Source of the DNA: Vulcanimicrobiota bacterium
GTDB lineage: Bacteria > Vulcanimicrobiota > Xenobia > Xenobiales > JADMJV01
Assembly (NCBI GenBank): GCA_017307785.1
Contig: JAFKGI010000046.1
Location: forward strand, 1 to 58,916
Direction of reading: 5' to 3'
Length of the DNA stretch: 58,916 bases
Shown here piece after piece: positions 32,204 through 40,199 of this stretch (position 1 is the stretch's first letter; each line of letters begins with the position of its first letter). The translations under genes were made by a program, and so were the position numbers. The notes below the pieces were generated by a model. The model saw nothing but the letters and a program-made list of their open reading frames with translations. It had not been told where the DNA came from and searched no databases.

Positions 32204-35200
32204 TGGGAAGAATCGCGGTATTCGCGTTGCGCTTCGCTCCCACCGTGATGGTGGGCGTGTTGCTGATTCTCTTCTTCGGCCTGGGAGCGGCTCTGACTGC
32301 CCCGGTCGATATTTTCCCCAACATCGACATCCCGGTGGTGAGCGTGATCTGGAGTTACGGCGGCCTCAGCTGCGAAGACTTCGAACGGCGCATCACCACC
32401 TTCAGTGAAGTTTCGCTGTCGACGGCCGTCAACGACGTCAAGTCGATTCAGTCCACCACCTATGACGGCATGGCGATTGTTCGACTGTATTTGCAGCCCG
32501 AGGCCAAGGTGGAAACGGCCATCGCTCAGGCCACCGCCAGCAGTCAGTCGGTGCTGAAGCGCCTGCCGCCGGGCATCACTCCGCCGGTGGTGGTGCGCTA
32601 CTCGGCCGCCAGCGTGCCCATCATTCAGCTGGCTCTGACCAGTCCGGTGCTGCCCGAGTCGGCTCTCTACGACTTCGGGTTGTTCCGGGCCCGCCAGGGG
32701 TTGAGCGCCGTGCGCGGCACCACCGTGCCTCCGCCTTATGGCGGTAGGGTTCGGCAGATTCGCGTCGATCTCGACACCAAAGCGTTGCAGGCCCACCATC
32801 TCTCGGCCCGCGACATCAACACCAGCCTGGCCCTGCAGAACCTGGTGGCTCCCTCGGGTCGGGCCAAGATCGGTGATATCGACTACCGCCTGCTCATGAA
32901 CAACAGCCCCAGTCAGTTCGCCTCCCTGGAAGAGATTCCGGTGGCCAATCAGAACGGCCGCCTGGTCTTTCTGCGCGATCTGGCGCAGGTCCACGACGGC
33001 GGTATGATCCAGACCAATACGGTGCGCGCCGACGGCAGTCGCTCGGTGCTGGTGACGGTGCTCAAGAATGGCGCCGAATCCACCCTGACCATCGTCGACC
33101 ACGTGCTCGACACCATCCGGGACTTGCAGAAGGCCGCCCCCAAGGGCCTCAACCTGAAGCCGCTTTTTGACCAGTCCGTCTTCGTGCGCGCCGCGCTTTC
33201 CAATGTGCTCCACGAAGGTGCCCTGGCGGGCCTGCTGACGGGAGCCTTGATTCTGCTGTTCCTGGGCAGCTGGCGCAGTACGCTGGTGGTGCTGGCCTCG
33301 ATTCCCCTGGCTCTGCTTTCGGCTCTGGTGATGCTGCGCGCCGGCGGCAACACCCTGAACATCATGACGCTGGGAGGTTTGTCGCTGGCCATCGGCATCC
33401 TGGTCGACGACGCCACCGTGACCATCGAAAACATCCACCGTAACGCCGCCATGGGCAAGCCCTTCGTGCAGGCCATCCTGGATGGTGCCAAACAGATCGC
33501 TTCGCCGGCCTTCACGGTGATGATGTGCATTTGCATCGTCTTCGCCTCGGTCACCCTGCTGGACGGTGCTTCCTACTTCTTGTTCGTGCCCTTCGCGCTG
33601 TCGGTGGTCTTCTCGGTGTTCATGAGCTTCGTGCTCTCGCGCACGCTGGTGCCGGTGCTGGTCTACAAGTTCCTGGAAAAGGACTTGCAGCACGGAGAAG
33701 AGGGCGGACACGGCTTGATCTGGGCCGTCCACCATCGCTTCAATCAGGGCTTTGAGCGCTTCCGCGAAGCCTACAGCAGCTTGCTCTGGGTGTGCCTCAA
33801 TCATCCGGGCCTGGTCAGCAGCCTGACGGCCGCTTTCTTGCTGGGCTCGCTGGGATTGCTCAACTTTATCGGTCGCGACTTCTTTCCCACCGTGGATGCC
33901 GGGCAGTTTCGTCTCCACGTCAAATGCCCCGCCGGCACCCGACTGGAAAGCGCCGAGCGCTGGTTCAGCCAGGTGGAAGGGGAACTGCGTCGGATCATCC
34001 CGCCTCAGCAAATGTCGTTGATGCTGGACAATATCGGCTTACCGGCTGACTCCACTTCGATGGCCTTCAGCGATTCCACCACCCTGGATACTTCCGATGG
34101 AGAGATTCTGGTTTCACTCAAAAAGGGGCTCTCCACTCCCGAGGTGATGCGCAAAGTTCGCCTGGAGCTACACCAGAAGTTCCCGGACCTGAGCTTCTAC
34201 TTCCAACCGGCCGACATGGTCGGACAGATTCTCAACGCGGGCTTGCCCAGTCCCATCGATGTGCGCATCAGCGGCAAAGACCGGGACAACAACCTGCAGG
34301 TCGCCCGCGCGCTGGTGCGCTCCATTCGCCAGATCCCGGGGGCGGTGGACGTCCGCCTGCACCAGGAAACCGGGGCTCCGGCGCTGGCCATGGAGTCGGA
34401 CCGCACGCTGCTGGCTATGCAGGGCCTGACCCAACGCAATCTGGCCGACGACGTGCTGGTGGCGGTCAGCTCCAACCAGCAGGTCAGTCCGACTTACTGG
34501 GTGGATCCCAAGTCGGGTAACACCTACTTCGTGGTGGCTCAGACTCCGCAGGTGCAGCTGGATTCGCTGGACGCTCTGCGGCGACTGAGCGTGTCCACGC
34601 CCCAGGGAGACCAGATGCTGGGCAACCTGGGAAGCATTAGCCGGCGCCAGACGCCGGCCGTCATCAGTCACCTGAACATCCAGCCCACTTACGACGTTTT
34701 CGCCAACGTGGATGAGCGCGATCTGGGAGCGGTCGGCTCCGAGGTCAACAAGTTGGTGGCCCAATACCGCAGCAAGCTCAAGCCCGGCAACAAGATCATG
34801 GTGCAGGGCCTGGTGGAGCAACTGGATACCACTTTCGCCCATCTGGGCATGGGCTTTGTGGTGGCGCTGGTGCTGGTCTTCTTGCTGCTGGTGGTCAACT
34901 TCCAAAGCTGGGTCGACGCCGGCATCATCGTCATGGCCCTGCCCGGCGCCGCCAGCGGCATCCTCTGGGGGCTGTACGTGACTCACACCAACTTCAGCGT
35001 ACCCTCCTTGATGGGAGCCATTCTCAGTCTGGGCGTGGCCACCGCCAACAGCGTGCTGGTCATCGCTTTCGCTCGCGAAGAGATGCAGCGCGGAGTGGAT
35101 AGTCTGGAGGCGGCCTATCAGGCTGGACGCATTCGTTTGCGACCGGTGCTGATGACGGCTCTCGCCATGATCGTCGGTATGGTGCCGATGGCCATGGGAC

Positions 35201-35364
35201 TGGGGGAGGGAGGAGAGCAGAATGCTCCGTTAGGACGCGCCGTCATCGGTGGTCTGACGGTGGCCACTGTCTTCACCCTGCTGTTTGTGCCCACCCTTTT
35301 CGCCCGTCTGCGTCGTCACGGCCTGGGACAGGCGGAGGACCCGACTTTGGGCTACCAGGAGTGA
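32203..35364 (+). CDS. RND efflux pump inner-membrane subunit (operon 2)
   Basis: A 1053-residue pump with the RND layout: VDIFPNIDIPVVSVIWSYGG at the N-terminus, proton-relay helix GILVDDATVTIENIHRN, TM segments IPLALLSALVMLRAGG and VALVLVFLLLVVNFQSW, and LGVATANSVLVIAFAREEM in the second half. The porter domain has PPYGGRVRQIRVDLD, as in the MdtB/AcrB-type group of unknown substrate. It ends the operon and is followed by a strong terminator. Confidence 0.93.
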   Translation: MGRIAVFALRFAPTVMVGVLLILFFGLGAALTAPVDIFPNIDIPVVSVIWSYGGLSCEDFERRITTFSEVSLSTAVNDVKSIQSTTYDGMAIVRLYLQPEAKVETAIAQATASSQSVLKRLPPGITPPVVVRYSAASVPIIQLALTSPVLPESALYDFGLFRARQGLSAVRGTTVPPPYGGRVRQIRVDLDTKALQAHHLSARDINTSLALQNLVAPSGRAKIGDIDYRLLMNNSPSQFASLEEIPVANQNGRLVFLRDLAQVHDGGMIQTNTVRADGSRSVLVTVLKNGAESTLTIVDHVLDTIRDLQKAAPKGLNLKPLFDQSVFVRAALSNVLHEGALAGLLTGALILLFLGSWRSTLVVLASIPLALLSALVMLRAGGNTLNIMTLGGLSLAIGILVDDATVTIENIHRNAAMGKPFVQAILDGAKQIASPAFTVMMCICIVFASVTLLDGASYFLFVPFALSVVFSVFMSFVLSRTLVPVLVYKFLEKDLQHGEEGGHGLIWAVHHRFNQGFERFREAYSSLLWVCLNHPGLVSSLTAAFLLGSLGLLNFIGRDFFPTVDAGQFRLHVKCPAGTRLESAERWFSQVEGELRRIIPPQQMSLMLDNIGLPADSTSMAFSDSTTLDTSDGEILVSLKKGLSTPEVMRKVRLELHQKFPDLSFYFQPADMVGQILNAGLPSPIDVRISGKDRDNNLQVARALVRSIRQIPGAVDVRLHQETGAPALAMESDRTLLAMQGLTQRNLADDVLVAVSSNQQVSPTYWVDPKSGNTYFVVAQTPQVQLDSLDALRRLSVSTPQGDQMLGNLGSISRRQTPAVISHLNIQPTYDVFANVDERDLGAVGSEVNKLVAQYRSKLKPGNKIMVQGLVEQLDTTFAHLGMGFVVALVLVFLLLVVNFQSWVDAGIIVMALPGAASGILWGLYVTHTNFSVPSLMGAILSLGVATANSVLVIAFAREEMQRGVDSLEAAYQAGRIRLRPVLMTALAMIVGMVPMAMGLGEGGEQNAPLGRAVIGGLTVATVFTLLFVPTLFARLRRHGLGQAEDPTLGYQE

Positions 35365-35371
35365 GGTAGCG

Positions 35372-35409
35372 GGCCCGGGCTCGCCAGGCAGGGAGCCCGG
35401 GCCTTTTTT
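35372..35409 (+). terminator. Rho-independent terminator of efflux operon 2
   Basis: An 11-bp perfect stem, GGCCCGGGCTC (35372-35382) with GAGCCCGGGCC (35393-35403), a 10-base loop and six T (35404-35409), starting eight bases after the pump stop codon. Confidence 0.93.
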
Positions 35410-35423
35410 ACAAAGAGCAGGCT

Positions 35424-36473
35424 ATGAATTATCCGATTGCCGAAAATGAAGCCGAACGCCTTTTAGCCCTCGAGGAATTGGGTCAACTCGACACTCCCGC
35501 CGAGGAGCGCTTCGACCGGCTGACTCGATTGGCGCGCGACCATTTCGACGTTCCCTATTCGATGATCACCATGCTCGACCGGGACCGGCAGTGGATCAAG
35601 TCTTGCCAGGGTGCCACCGTCAGCGAGAGTCCGCGCGAGATGTCGTTCTGCAACTACGCCATCATGCAAGAAGGCGTCTTCACCATCCCGGATATGAAGA
35701 AAGACGCCCGCTTCACCGAGCATCCGCTGGTGGTCGGTCCCGAGCAAATTCGTTTCTACGCCGGCATCCCGGTGCACACCGCCTGCGGCCATCGCATCGG
35801 AACCCTGTGCATTCTCGACGATCAACCGCGCCAGATGTCGGTGGCCCAGGCTCAGGGTCTGCGCGACTTCGGTGCTCTGGTGGAGTCCGAATTGCAGCGC
35901 CAGCGTCTGGCTCAGTCGGAAGACATCCTCATCCGCGCTCTGGGTAAGGAGAAGGCCCGCGCCGCCGTGGACGAGGAAACCCGCATGTGGAACCGCGAGC
36001 ACATTCTCAAGGTGCTCGAATCGGAACAGTATTTCCAGGGACAACAGGGGCAGGCTCTGGCCGTGGCCTGGTTGAGTTTCGACCCGCCCGCCGGGGCCGA
36101 TGCCAAAGCCTGGAACCAGGTCAGTCAGCGCATTCGGCGAGCCGTTCGTCCGCTGGATTCGGTGGGTCGCACCGGCTCCAGTGACTTTCTGCTGATTTTG
36201 CCCAACACGGCCAAGGACCAGCTGGGTAATATCGCCCGGCGCATCCTGCGTACGGTGGCCACTCCCACCGACAAGGCCGCCGCGGGCAGTGTACTCTGGC
36301 CCAGCTGGCTGGGACTCTCCACCGTCATTCCCGGGGAGAAGCCCGAAGACGCTCTGGCCCGGGTCTCAGGCGCCCTGGATCGGGCCCGCGCTGCCGAGGC
36401 CTTCTCCTACGCGCTGGCCGAGACCAACCTGGTTCACGGCGTCACCCTCGAGGAAGCCCTGCAACAGGCCTGA
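35424..36473 (+). CDS. GAF-domain protein with degenerate GGDEF domain
   Basis: A 349-residue cytoplasmic protein. The GAF domain (about 20-160) has YSMITMLDRDRQWIKSCQG, SFCNYAI and YAGIPVHTACGHRIGTLCIL, typical of GAF-GGDEF proteins. The C-terminal domain follows the GGDEF outline (DEETRMWNREHILKVLE at the start, then DSVGRTGSSDFLLILPN), but the GGDEF motif is GSSDF (251-255), so diguanylate cyclase activity is unlikely. It could bind a nucleotide or act as a regulatory partner. It lies alone, directly after the terminator of operon 2. Confidence 0.85.
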   Translation: MNYPIAENEAERLLALEELGQLDTPAEERFDRLTRLARDHFDVPYSMITMLDRDRQWIKSCQGATVSESPREMSFCNYAIMQEGVFTIPDMKKDARFTEHPLVVGPEQIRFYAGIPVHTACGHRIGTLCILDDQPRQMSVAQAQGLRDFGALVESELQRQRLAQSEDILIRALGKEKARAAVDEETRMWNREHILKVLESEQYFQGQQGQALAVAWLSFDPPAGADAKAWNQVSQRIRRAVRPLDSVGRTGSSDFLLILPNTAKDQLGNIARRILRTVATPTDKAAAGSVLWPSWLGLSTVIPGEKPEDALARVSGALDRARAAEAFSYALAETNLVHGVTLEEALQQA

Positions 36474-36635
36474 TCTCCTCGGGGAAAGCAGGGTCAGCCG
36501 AGAACGTTGCATCCTACGGGCCAGAGATTTGCGCAGGCGCTTTTCTTCGGCGTGCAAGTGAATCAAACGCTTCACTTGCTCCAGGCCATCTTCGGGTAAC
36601 TGCGCCAGCAGCTCGATAGCGTTCTCTAATTCCAT
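36366..36635 (-). CDS. Possible small helical protein
   Basis: A frame of 89 codons from ATG 36635. The first 50 residues (ELENAIELLAQLPEDGLEQV, IHLHAEEKRLRKSLARRMQR) look like a natural amphipathic helical protein, but the last 36 lie antisense to the end of the GAF gene and look unlike protein. It may be a small gene, a remnant with a frameshift, or chance. No family was recognised. Confidence 0.3.
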   Translation of the reverse strand: MELENAIELLAQLPEDGLEQVKRLIHLHAEEKRLRKSLARRMQRSRLTLLSPRRSGLLQGFLEGDAVNQVGLGQRVGEGLGSAGPIQGA

Positions 36636-36710
36636 GCACTCTATTTAAAGGGTGCGGCGTACTCGCGCGTTAATTCGACCCGTTGAATGTGAACGGAGAG
36701 TTAACGGAGC

Positions 36711-37544
36711 CTAATGAAGCAGGAAGCCGTTCTGTACTTTCTGGCCCAGGTCGGCCAGTTCCAGGTCGGCGCTGGACTCGGCCAGCAGCCGTTCGGCGAC
36801 TTTGCGACGCTCGCTGGCGTCCAGTTTCAAAGCTTGAGAGGCTTCCAGAGCTCGTCCGGAAAGCTCGGCTTCCTCGGTGGCACCGGCTTCGTGCTTTTTG
36901 GCGGAATCCCGATATTCGGTGACTTCTTTGCCTTTGGAAACGACGGTGGCGTGGGCTGATTTGGCCAGATCCAGGCTGGCCTGCACGTTGGAAGCCAGAT
37001 GCACCGCTTCGTCGCGAAGGGAATGAGCGGCTTCGAAACCCGAGTCGGCCAGTCCCAACAGGTAAACCCCTTCGTTGAATTCGGAGAGTTCGTTGCTGGC
37101 CAGCAGTTCTTCGGCGCGCGAGTTGAGCAGTTCCGCCTTTTGCTTCTCCAGATCCGCCTGAGCCTGCTTGGCTTCGGCCGCCCATTTGGTTTCCTGGGCT
37201 TTGTCGAGGTGCTTGTTCTCTTCCGCGGCGGCGGCTGCTTGTTCGCCAGCGGCCTGGTCGGCCGACTTCAGGTCTTTGCGAGCCTGGAAAGTCTCGGTTT
37301 CGGAGTCTCGCTTGTCTTTGATGCCTTCGGCCCGCTGGGTGTCCGCCTGGCGCTCTTCGGTCAAAGCCTGGGTCTGCTCGGCCTGGCCCTGGTTGCGCAG
37401 GGCCACCGCTTCCGACTTGAGCTGGGTGGGGGTCAGAACCACCTGGTCCTTGACGCCGCTTTCGTCGACGGTCGGTTTGACAATGGCTACGGGAGCAGCC
37501 GGGTTGGCGGTAACGGCAATGCGGGGAATCTGCACATCTGACAT
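36711..37544 (-). CDS. Ala/Glu-rich coiled-coil protein of unknown function
   Basis: A 277-residue protein starting MSDVQIPRIAVTANPAAPVA, with no signal peptide. Residues from about 40 to 270 are almost wholly helical and rich in Ala, Glu, Gln and Lys (for example AEQTQALTEERQADTQRAEG, AEAKQAQADLEKQKAELLN), so it probably forms a long coiled coil. The ATG at 37544 was taken; the open frame extends further upstream but there lies antiphase to the lipase gene. It follows the lipase-like gene by 50 bases on the same strand and may be co-transcribed. Confidence 0.7.
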   Translation of the reverse strand: MSDVQIPRIAVTANPAAPVAIVKPTVDESGVKDQVVLTPTQLKSEAVALRNQGQAEQTQALTEERQADTQRAEGIKDKRDSETETFQARKDLKSADQAAGEQAAAAAEENKHLDKAQETKWAAEAKQAQADLEKQKAELLNSRAEELLASNELSEFNEGVYLLGLADSGFEAAHSLRDEAVHLASNVQASLDLAKSAHATVVSKGKEVTEYRDSAKKHEAGATEEAELSGRALEASQALKLDASERRKVAERLLAESSADLELADLGQKVQNGFLLH

Positions 37545-37594
37545 AACCTTGCTAGTTTGCCCGAAATCCCTCAAATTTCCTTGAAAAGATTCCT

Positions 37595-38623
37595 TTACAT
37601 CTTGCCGTAAGGCGTGTCCAGGTGGGGCTGGGGTAGGGGAGGCAGGTCGAGGGTGCCGGAGCCTTCGGTCCAGCCGAAGAAGTCGCGCATCTCGGCGAAG
37701 ACACCGGAAGCGTGAGGCAGTGCGCCGTGGTGGTAGAAGGGGTGCCCCTCGAGCACGCGCACGTCGGCGTCGGGCATGGCCAGCAGGTCGGGTTCCACGA
37801 TGCCATCCCCTTTTACGTAGGGCTTTTCGCCGGCGGAGGGAGTGGCCTCTTCGCGAGCTCCCACGATGCGCACCGCGTCTACGGCGGCTCGCTGCTGCTC
37901 CCAGCGCGAGTTCAGGTCCTGGTTCTCGGCCGAACCGGCGGCCGTCCAGTGCATGGCGGGGCGGTCCGAGGGCTTGAGGCCGCAATAGTCCAGTGCCCAG
38001 GTGATGTTGCGGTCCAGCGCTTCGCCGGCCAGAACGCCGAACTGGCTGCCCTGATTGGGAGTGCCCAGGATCATGAGATTGCGGATGCCGTCGCCGCCTT
38101 TGTCCAGGTAGTTGCGCGTGGCCAGACCGCCCATGCTGTAGGCCACCACGTCCACCTTGTCCGGTCCGACCACGGATTGCAGAACTCCCAGGTTCTCCCG
38201 TAACTGGGGCGCGGTGATCGAAGGCGGGCTGTTGAGCTGGTCCCAGATGTTGACGAAGACTTTGATGTTTTTGGGGATCTGCGCCAGATCCAACGGCTGA
38301 GTCGCCTCCGGGTCGCGATAGGCCGCACCTTCTTTCAGGTAGACGGCATAATCCCCGTTTTCTCCCGAGGCCAGCAGTTTGCGCGCCAGATGGTCGAACT
38401 TGTGCAGATCGGTGTTCCAGCCCGGCGAGATCAGCAAGGGCCGCTCCATCACCACGTTGGGCTGATCGCGTAGCGGCACCACCATCTTTTCAAACGATTG
38501 CGCCCGCTCGGTGTTGGCCTGATACAGAGTTCCGGCTGTCACCAACTCGGTCCCAATGCGAGTATCCTCGTCATTGCGAACTCGTCTGGGCTGAATGGGT
38601 GGCAGAGTGCTGGCAATTCTCAT
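37595..38623 (-). CDS. Alpha/beta-hydrolase lipase-like protein
   Basis: A 342-residue protein with the alpha/beta-hydrolase core: oxyanion strand PLLISPGWNTD (62-72), nucleophile elbow AYSMGGLATR with Ser163 (first Gly of GxSxG replaced by Ala), then LMILGTPNQGSQFG, as in lipases and PGAP1-like enzymes. A late acid (VKGDGIVEP) and His (EGHPFYHHGAL) complete a likely triad. There is no signal peptide; the N-terminus is MRIASTLPPIQPRRV. A Pro-rich tail (LDLPPLPQPHLDTP) ends it. A 669-base noncoding, repeat-bearing region lies upstream. Confidence 0.82.
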   Translation of the reverse strand: MRIASTLPPIQPRRVRNDEDTRIGTELVTAGTLYQANTERAQSFEKMVVPLRDQPNVVMERPLLISPGWNTDLHKFDHLARKLLASGENGDYAVYLKEGAAYRDPEATQPLDLAQIPKNIKVFVNIWDQLNSPPSITAPQLRENLGVLQSVVGPDKVDVVAYSMGGLATRNYLDKGGDGIRNLMILGTPNQGSQFGVLAGEALDRNITWALDYCGLKPSDRPAMHWTAAGSAENQDLNSRWEQQRAAVDAVRIVGAREEATPSAGEKPYVKGDGIVEPDLLAMPDADVRVLEGHPFYHHGALPHASGVFAEMRDFFGWTEGSGTLDLPPLPQPHLDTPYGKM

Positions 38624-38690
38624 GCGTCCATCCTACGCCAACCCCCCGAGCACTCCATCACCAAAGCGTTAACTTCCCGGCGAGGGTTGA

Positions 38691-39180
38691 TCCCTTTCCG
38701 GCCCCGGCAGCCGCGGAGAGTTCTAACCCGTAGTGCAATCTGTAATGCACTCGATGGCTTGCACTACGTCGGAGAAGAGCTCCAATTTTCCCTATGCCCA
38801 GTCGGTGGCTGATTCCCTGAAGGGAAATAAAGGAAAGGTTCAGGGAGCCGCGGCAGGCCTGGCTGCCTGCAAGGAGGAGCGGGCCGAGGCACCCGGGGGT
38901 TTCCATCATCCCCAAGCCGGCCCCGGCAGCCGTGGAGAGTCCTCGCCCGTCGTGCAACTTGTAATGCACTTGATGGCTTGCACTACACCGGACAGGAGCT
39001 CAGATTTCTCTGCGCCCAGTTGGCGGTTGCTGATTCCCTGAAGGGAAATGAAGGAAAGACCTGGGGGCCGCGGCCAGCCTGAATCTCTGCGCAAGGGTCG
39101 GGGGCCGAGACACCCGGGGTTTTCCACCATCCCCTTTCCGGGCCCAGCAAGCGCAGAGAGCACCGCAGTACGAAGCCGGT
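38691..39180. repeat. 221-bp imperfect tandem repeat, two full copies and a partial third
   Basis: Copy 1 is about 38691-38913, copy 2 about 38914-39134 and a fragment 39135-39180, in the 669-base gap between two divergent genes. Each full copy has the blocks CCGGCCCCGGCAGCCG, an inverted repeat (GTAGTGCAA at 38730 with TTGCACTAC at 38759; in copy 2 arms at 38949 and 38978 with one mismatch), GATTCCCTGAAGGGAAAT, and ACCCGGGG. Copies differ by small indels that shift every reading frame, so the region is noncoding. Function is unknown: duplicated regulatory region, structured RNA or mobile repeat. Nothing else was found in the gap, apart from a likely promoter area at 39190-39292. Confidence 0.8.
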
Positions 39181-39292
39181 AACAAAGTTCATAAATCGGC
39201 AACAACTGCCACAGGCTGTTAACACCCCGTTCAAACGCCGGCTGGCCCCAACCAGCACACTAAAACTATCAACCGGCAGCGAGGACAACGCG

Positions 39293-40195
39293 ATGAACGT
39301 CAGCTCCAAACCCAGTAGCAGCACCAGCAAGACGACTTCCACCAGCAAGAGCAAGTCGTCGGCCCCGGTTAAGAAGCCGCAGAGCGCTCCTAAGTCCTCG
39401 GCGCCGGTCAAAACGCCCAAAGATAGCGTCTCGCTCAGCAAAGGCATCGACGCCAGGCCGAATGCCGCCACGCCCAACTTCGGTTCCTGGGCCATGTCGC
39501 AGCCGGCTGCTCCTCAGCCAGCCGCCAAGCCGGTGCCCAACGACCCGGCTCCGCGCGTGGCCCCCAAGCCGGCTGCTCCCGAAACCAGCGTGGACATCAA
39601 GCCTGAGGTGAAGCCCGACCTGGAACCGAAGACCCCCAATCGTCCGGAGCAGGCGGCTCCTCCCAAAGAAGGCGGCCTGGCCAAGCAGTTTGACGACGCC
39701 AGCTGGTCGGCCGCTCAAGTCCGCCACACGGCTGAGGCCACCCAGAAAGTCGGCGACCTGACCAAGGTGCAGGCGGCTTCCAACCTGGGCACCAAAGCCC
39801 TGGCCGGCCTCAATCCGGTGGCCAGCGTGACCGGCAGCGCCGCCTTCGGCAAAATGGCTTATGACAGCTTCCAGAAAGGCAACTACGGAGACGCTGCCCT
39901 GCAGGCCGGCAACAGCGCCGCCCTGGGCGGCCTGAGCGCGGCTCCGCTGGTCAAAGGCGGCGAAGTGCTGGCCAAGACGGCTGGTCGCGCCGCGCCGGCT
40001 CTGGGTGGAGCGCTACAGGCCTACCAGGGAATCAAAAGTGGCGACACCTTCGACACCGTCAGTGGCGGCGCTAAAATCGCCGGCGCGGCCATGATTGCCA
40101 CCGGCTTTGGTGCGCCGGTCGGGTCCGCGCTCATCATCGGCAGCTACATGGCCGACCTGGGCCGTTGGGGCTATCAGAAATGGAACGGCCAGTAG
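39293..40195 (+). CDS. Low-complexity protein with hydrophobic Gly/Ala-rich C-terminus
   Basis: A 300-residue protein. Residues 1-125 are Ser/Thr/Lys- then Pro/Ala-rich and disordered (SSKPSSSTSKTTSTSKSK at the start). Residues 130-190 are helical. Residues 190-300 alternate Gly/Ala-rich hydrophobic stretches (LNPVASVTGSAAFG, GGAKIAGAAMIATGFGAPVG) as in membrane-inserting translocators, colicin-like or glycine-zipper proteins. There is no Sec signal. GAGGA lies seven bases before ATG. A secreted effector or membrane-active protein is possible, but no family was recognised. Confidence 0.65.
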   Translation: MNVSSKPSSSTSKTTSTSKSKSSAPVKKPQSAPKSSAPVKTPKDSVSLSKGIDARPNAATPNFGSWAMSQPAAPQPAAKPVPNDPAPRVAPKPAAPETSVDIKPEVKPDLEPKTPNRPEQAAPPKEGGLAKQFDDASWSAAQVRHTAEATQKVGDLTKVQAASNLGTKALAGLNPVASVTGSAAFGKMAYDSFQKGNYGDAALQAGNSAALGGLSAAPLVKGGEVLAKTAGRAAPALGGALQAYQGIKSGDTFDTVSGGAKIAGAAMIATGFGAPVGSALIIGSYMADLGRWGYQKWNGQ

Positions 40196-40199
40196 ACCG

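Noticed and set aside
32200..34011. 603-codon minus-strand open frame
   Set aside because: Antisense shadow of the operon 2 pump, with His/Gln-rich composition and no fold.
38691..39180. CRISPR array or transposon
   Set aside because: The unit is 221 bp and imperfect, with no short direct repeats and unique spacers, and no transposase or clear terminal repeats.
38658..39205. Two minus-strand frames of about 100 codons in the repeat region, with shared FISLQGIS segments
   Set aside because: The resemblance comes from the DNA repeat; indels between copies put the matching segments out of frame, so coding is unlikely.
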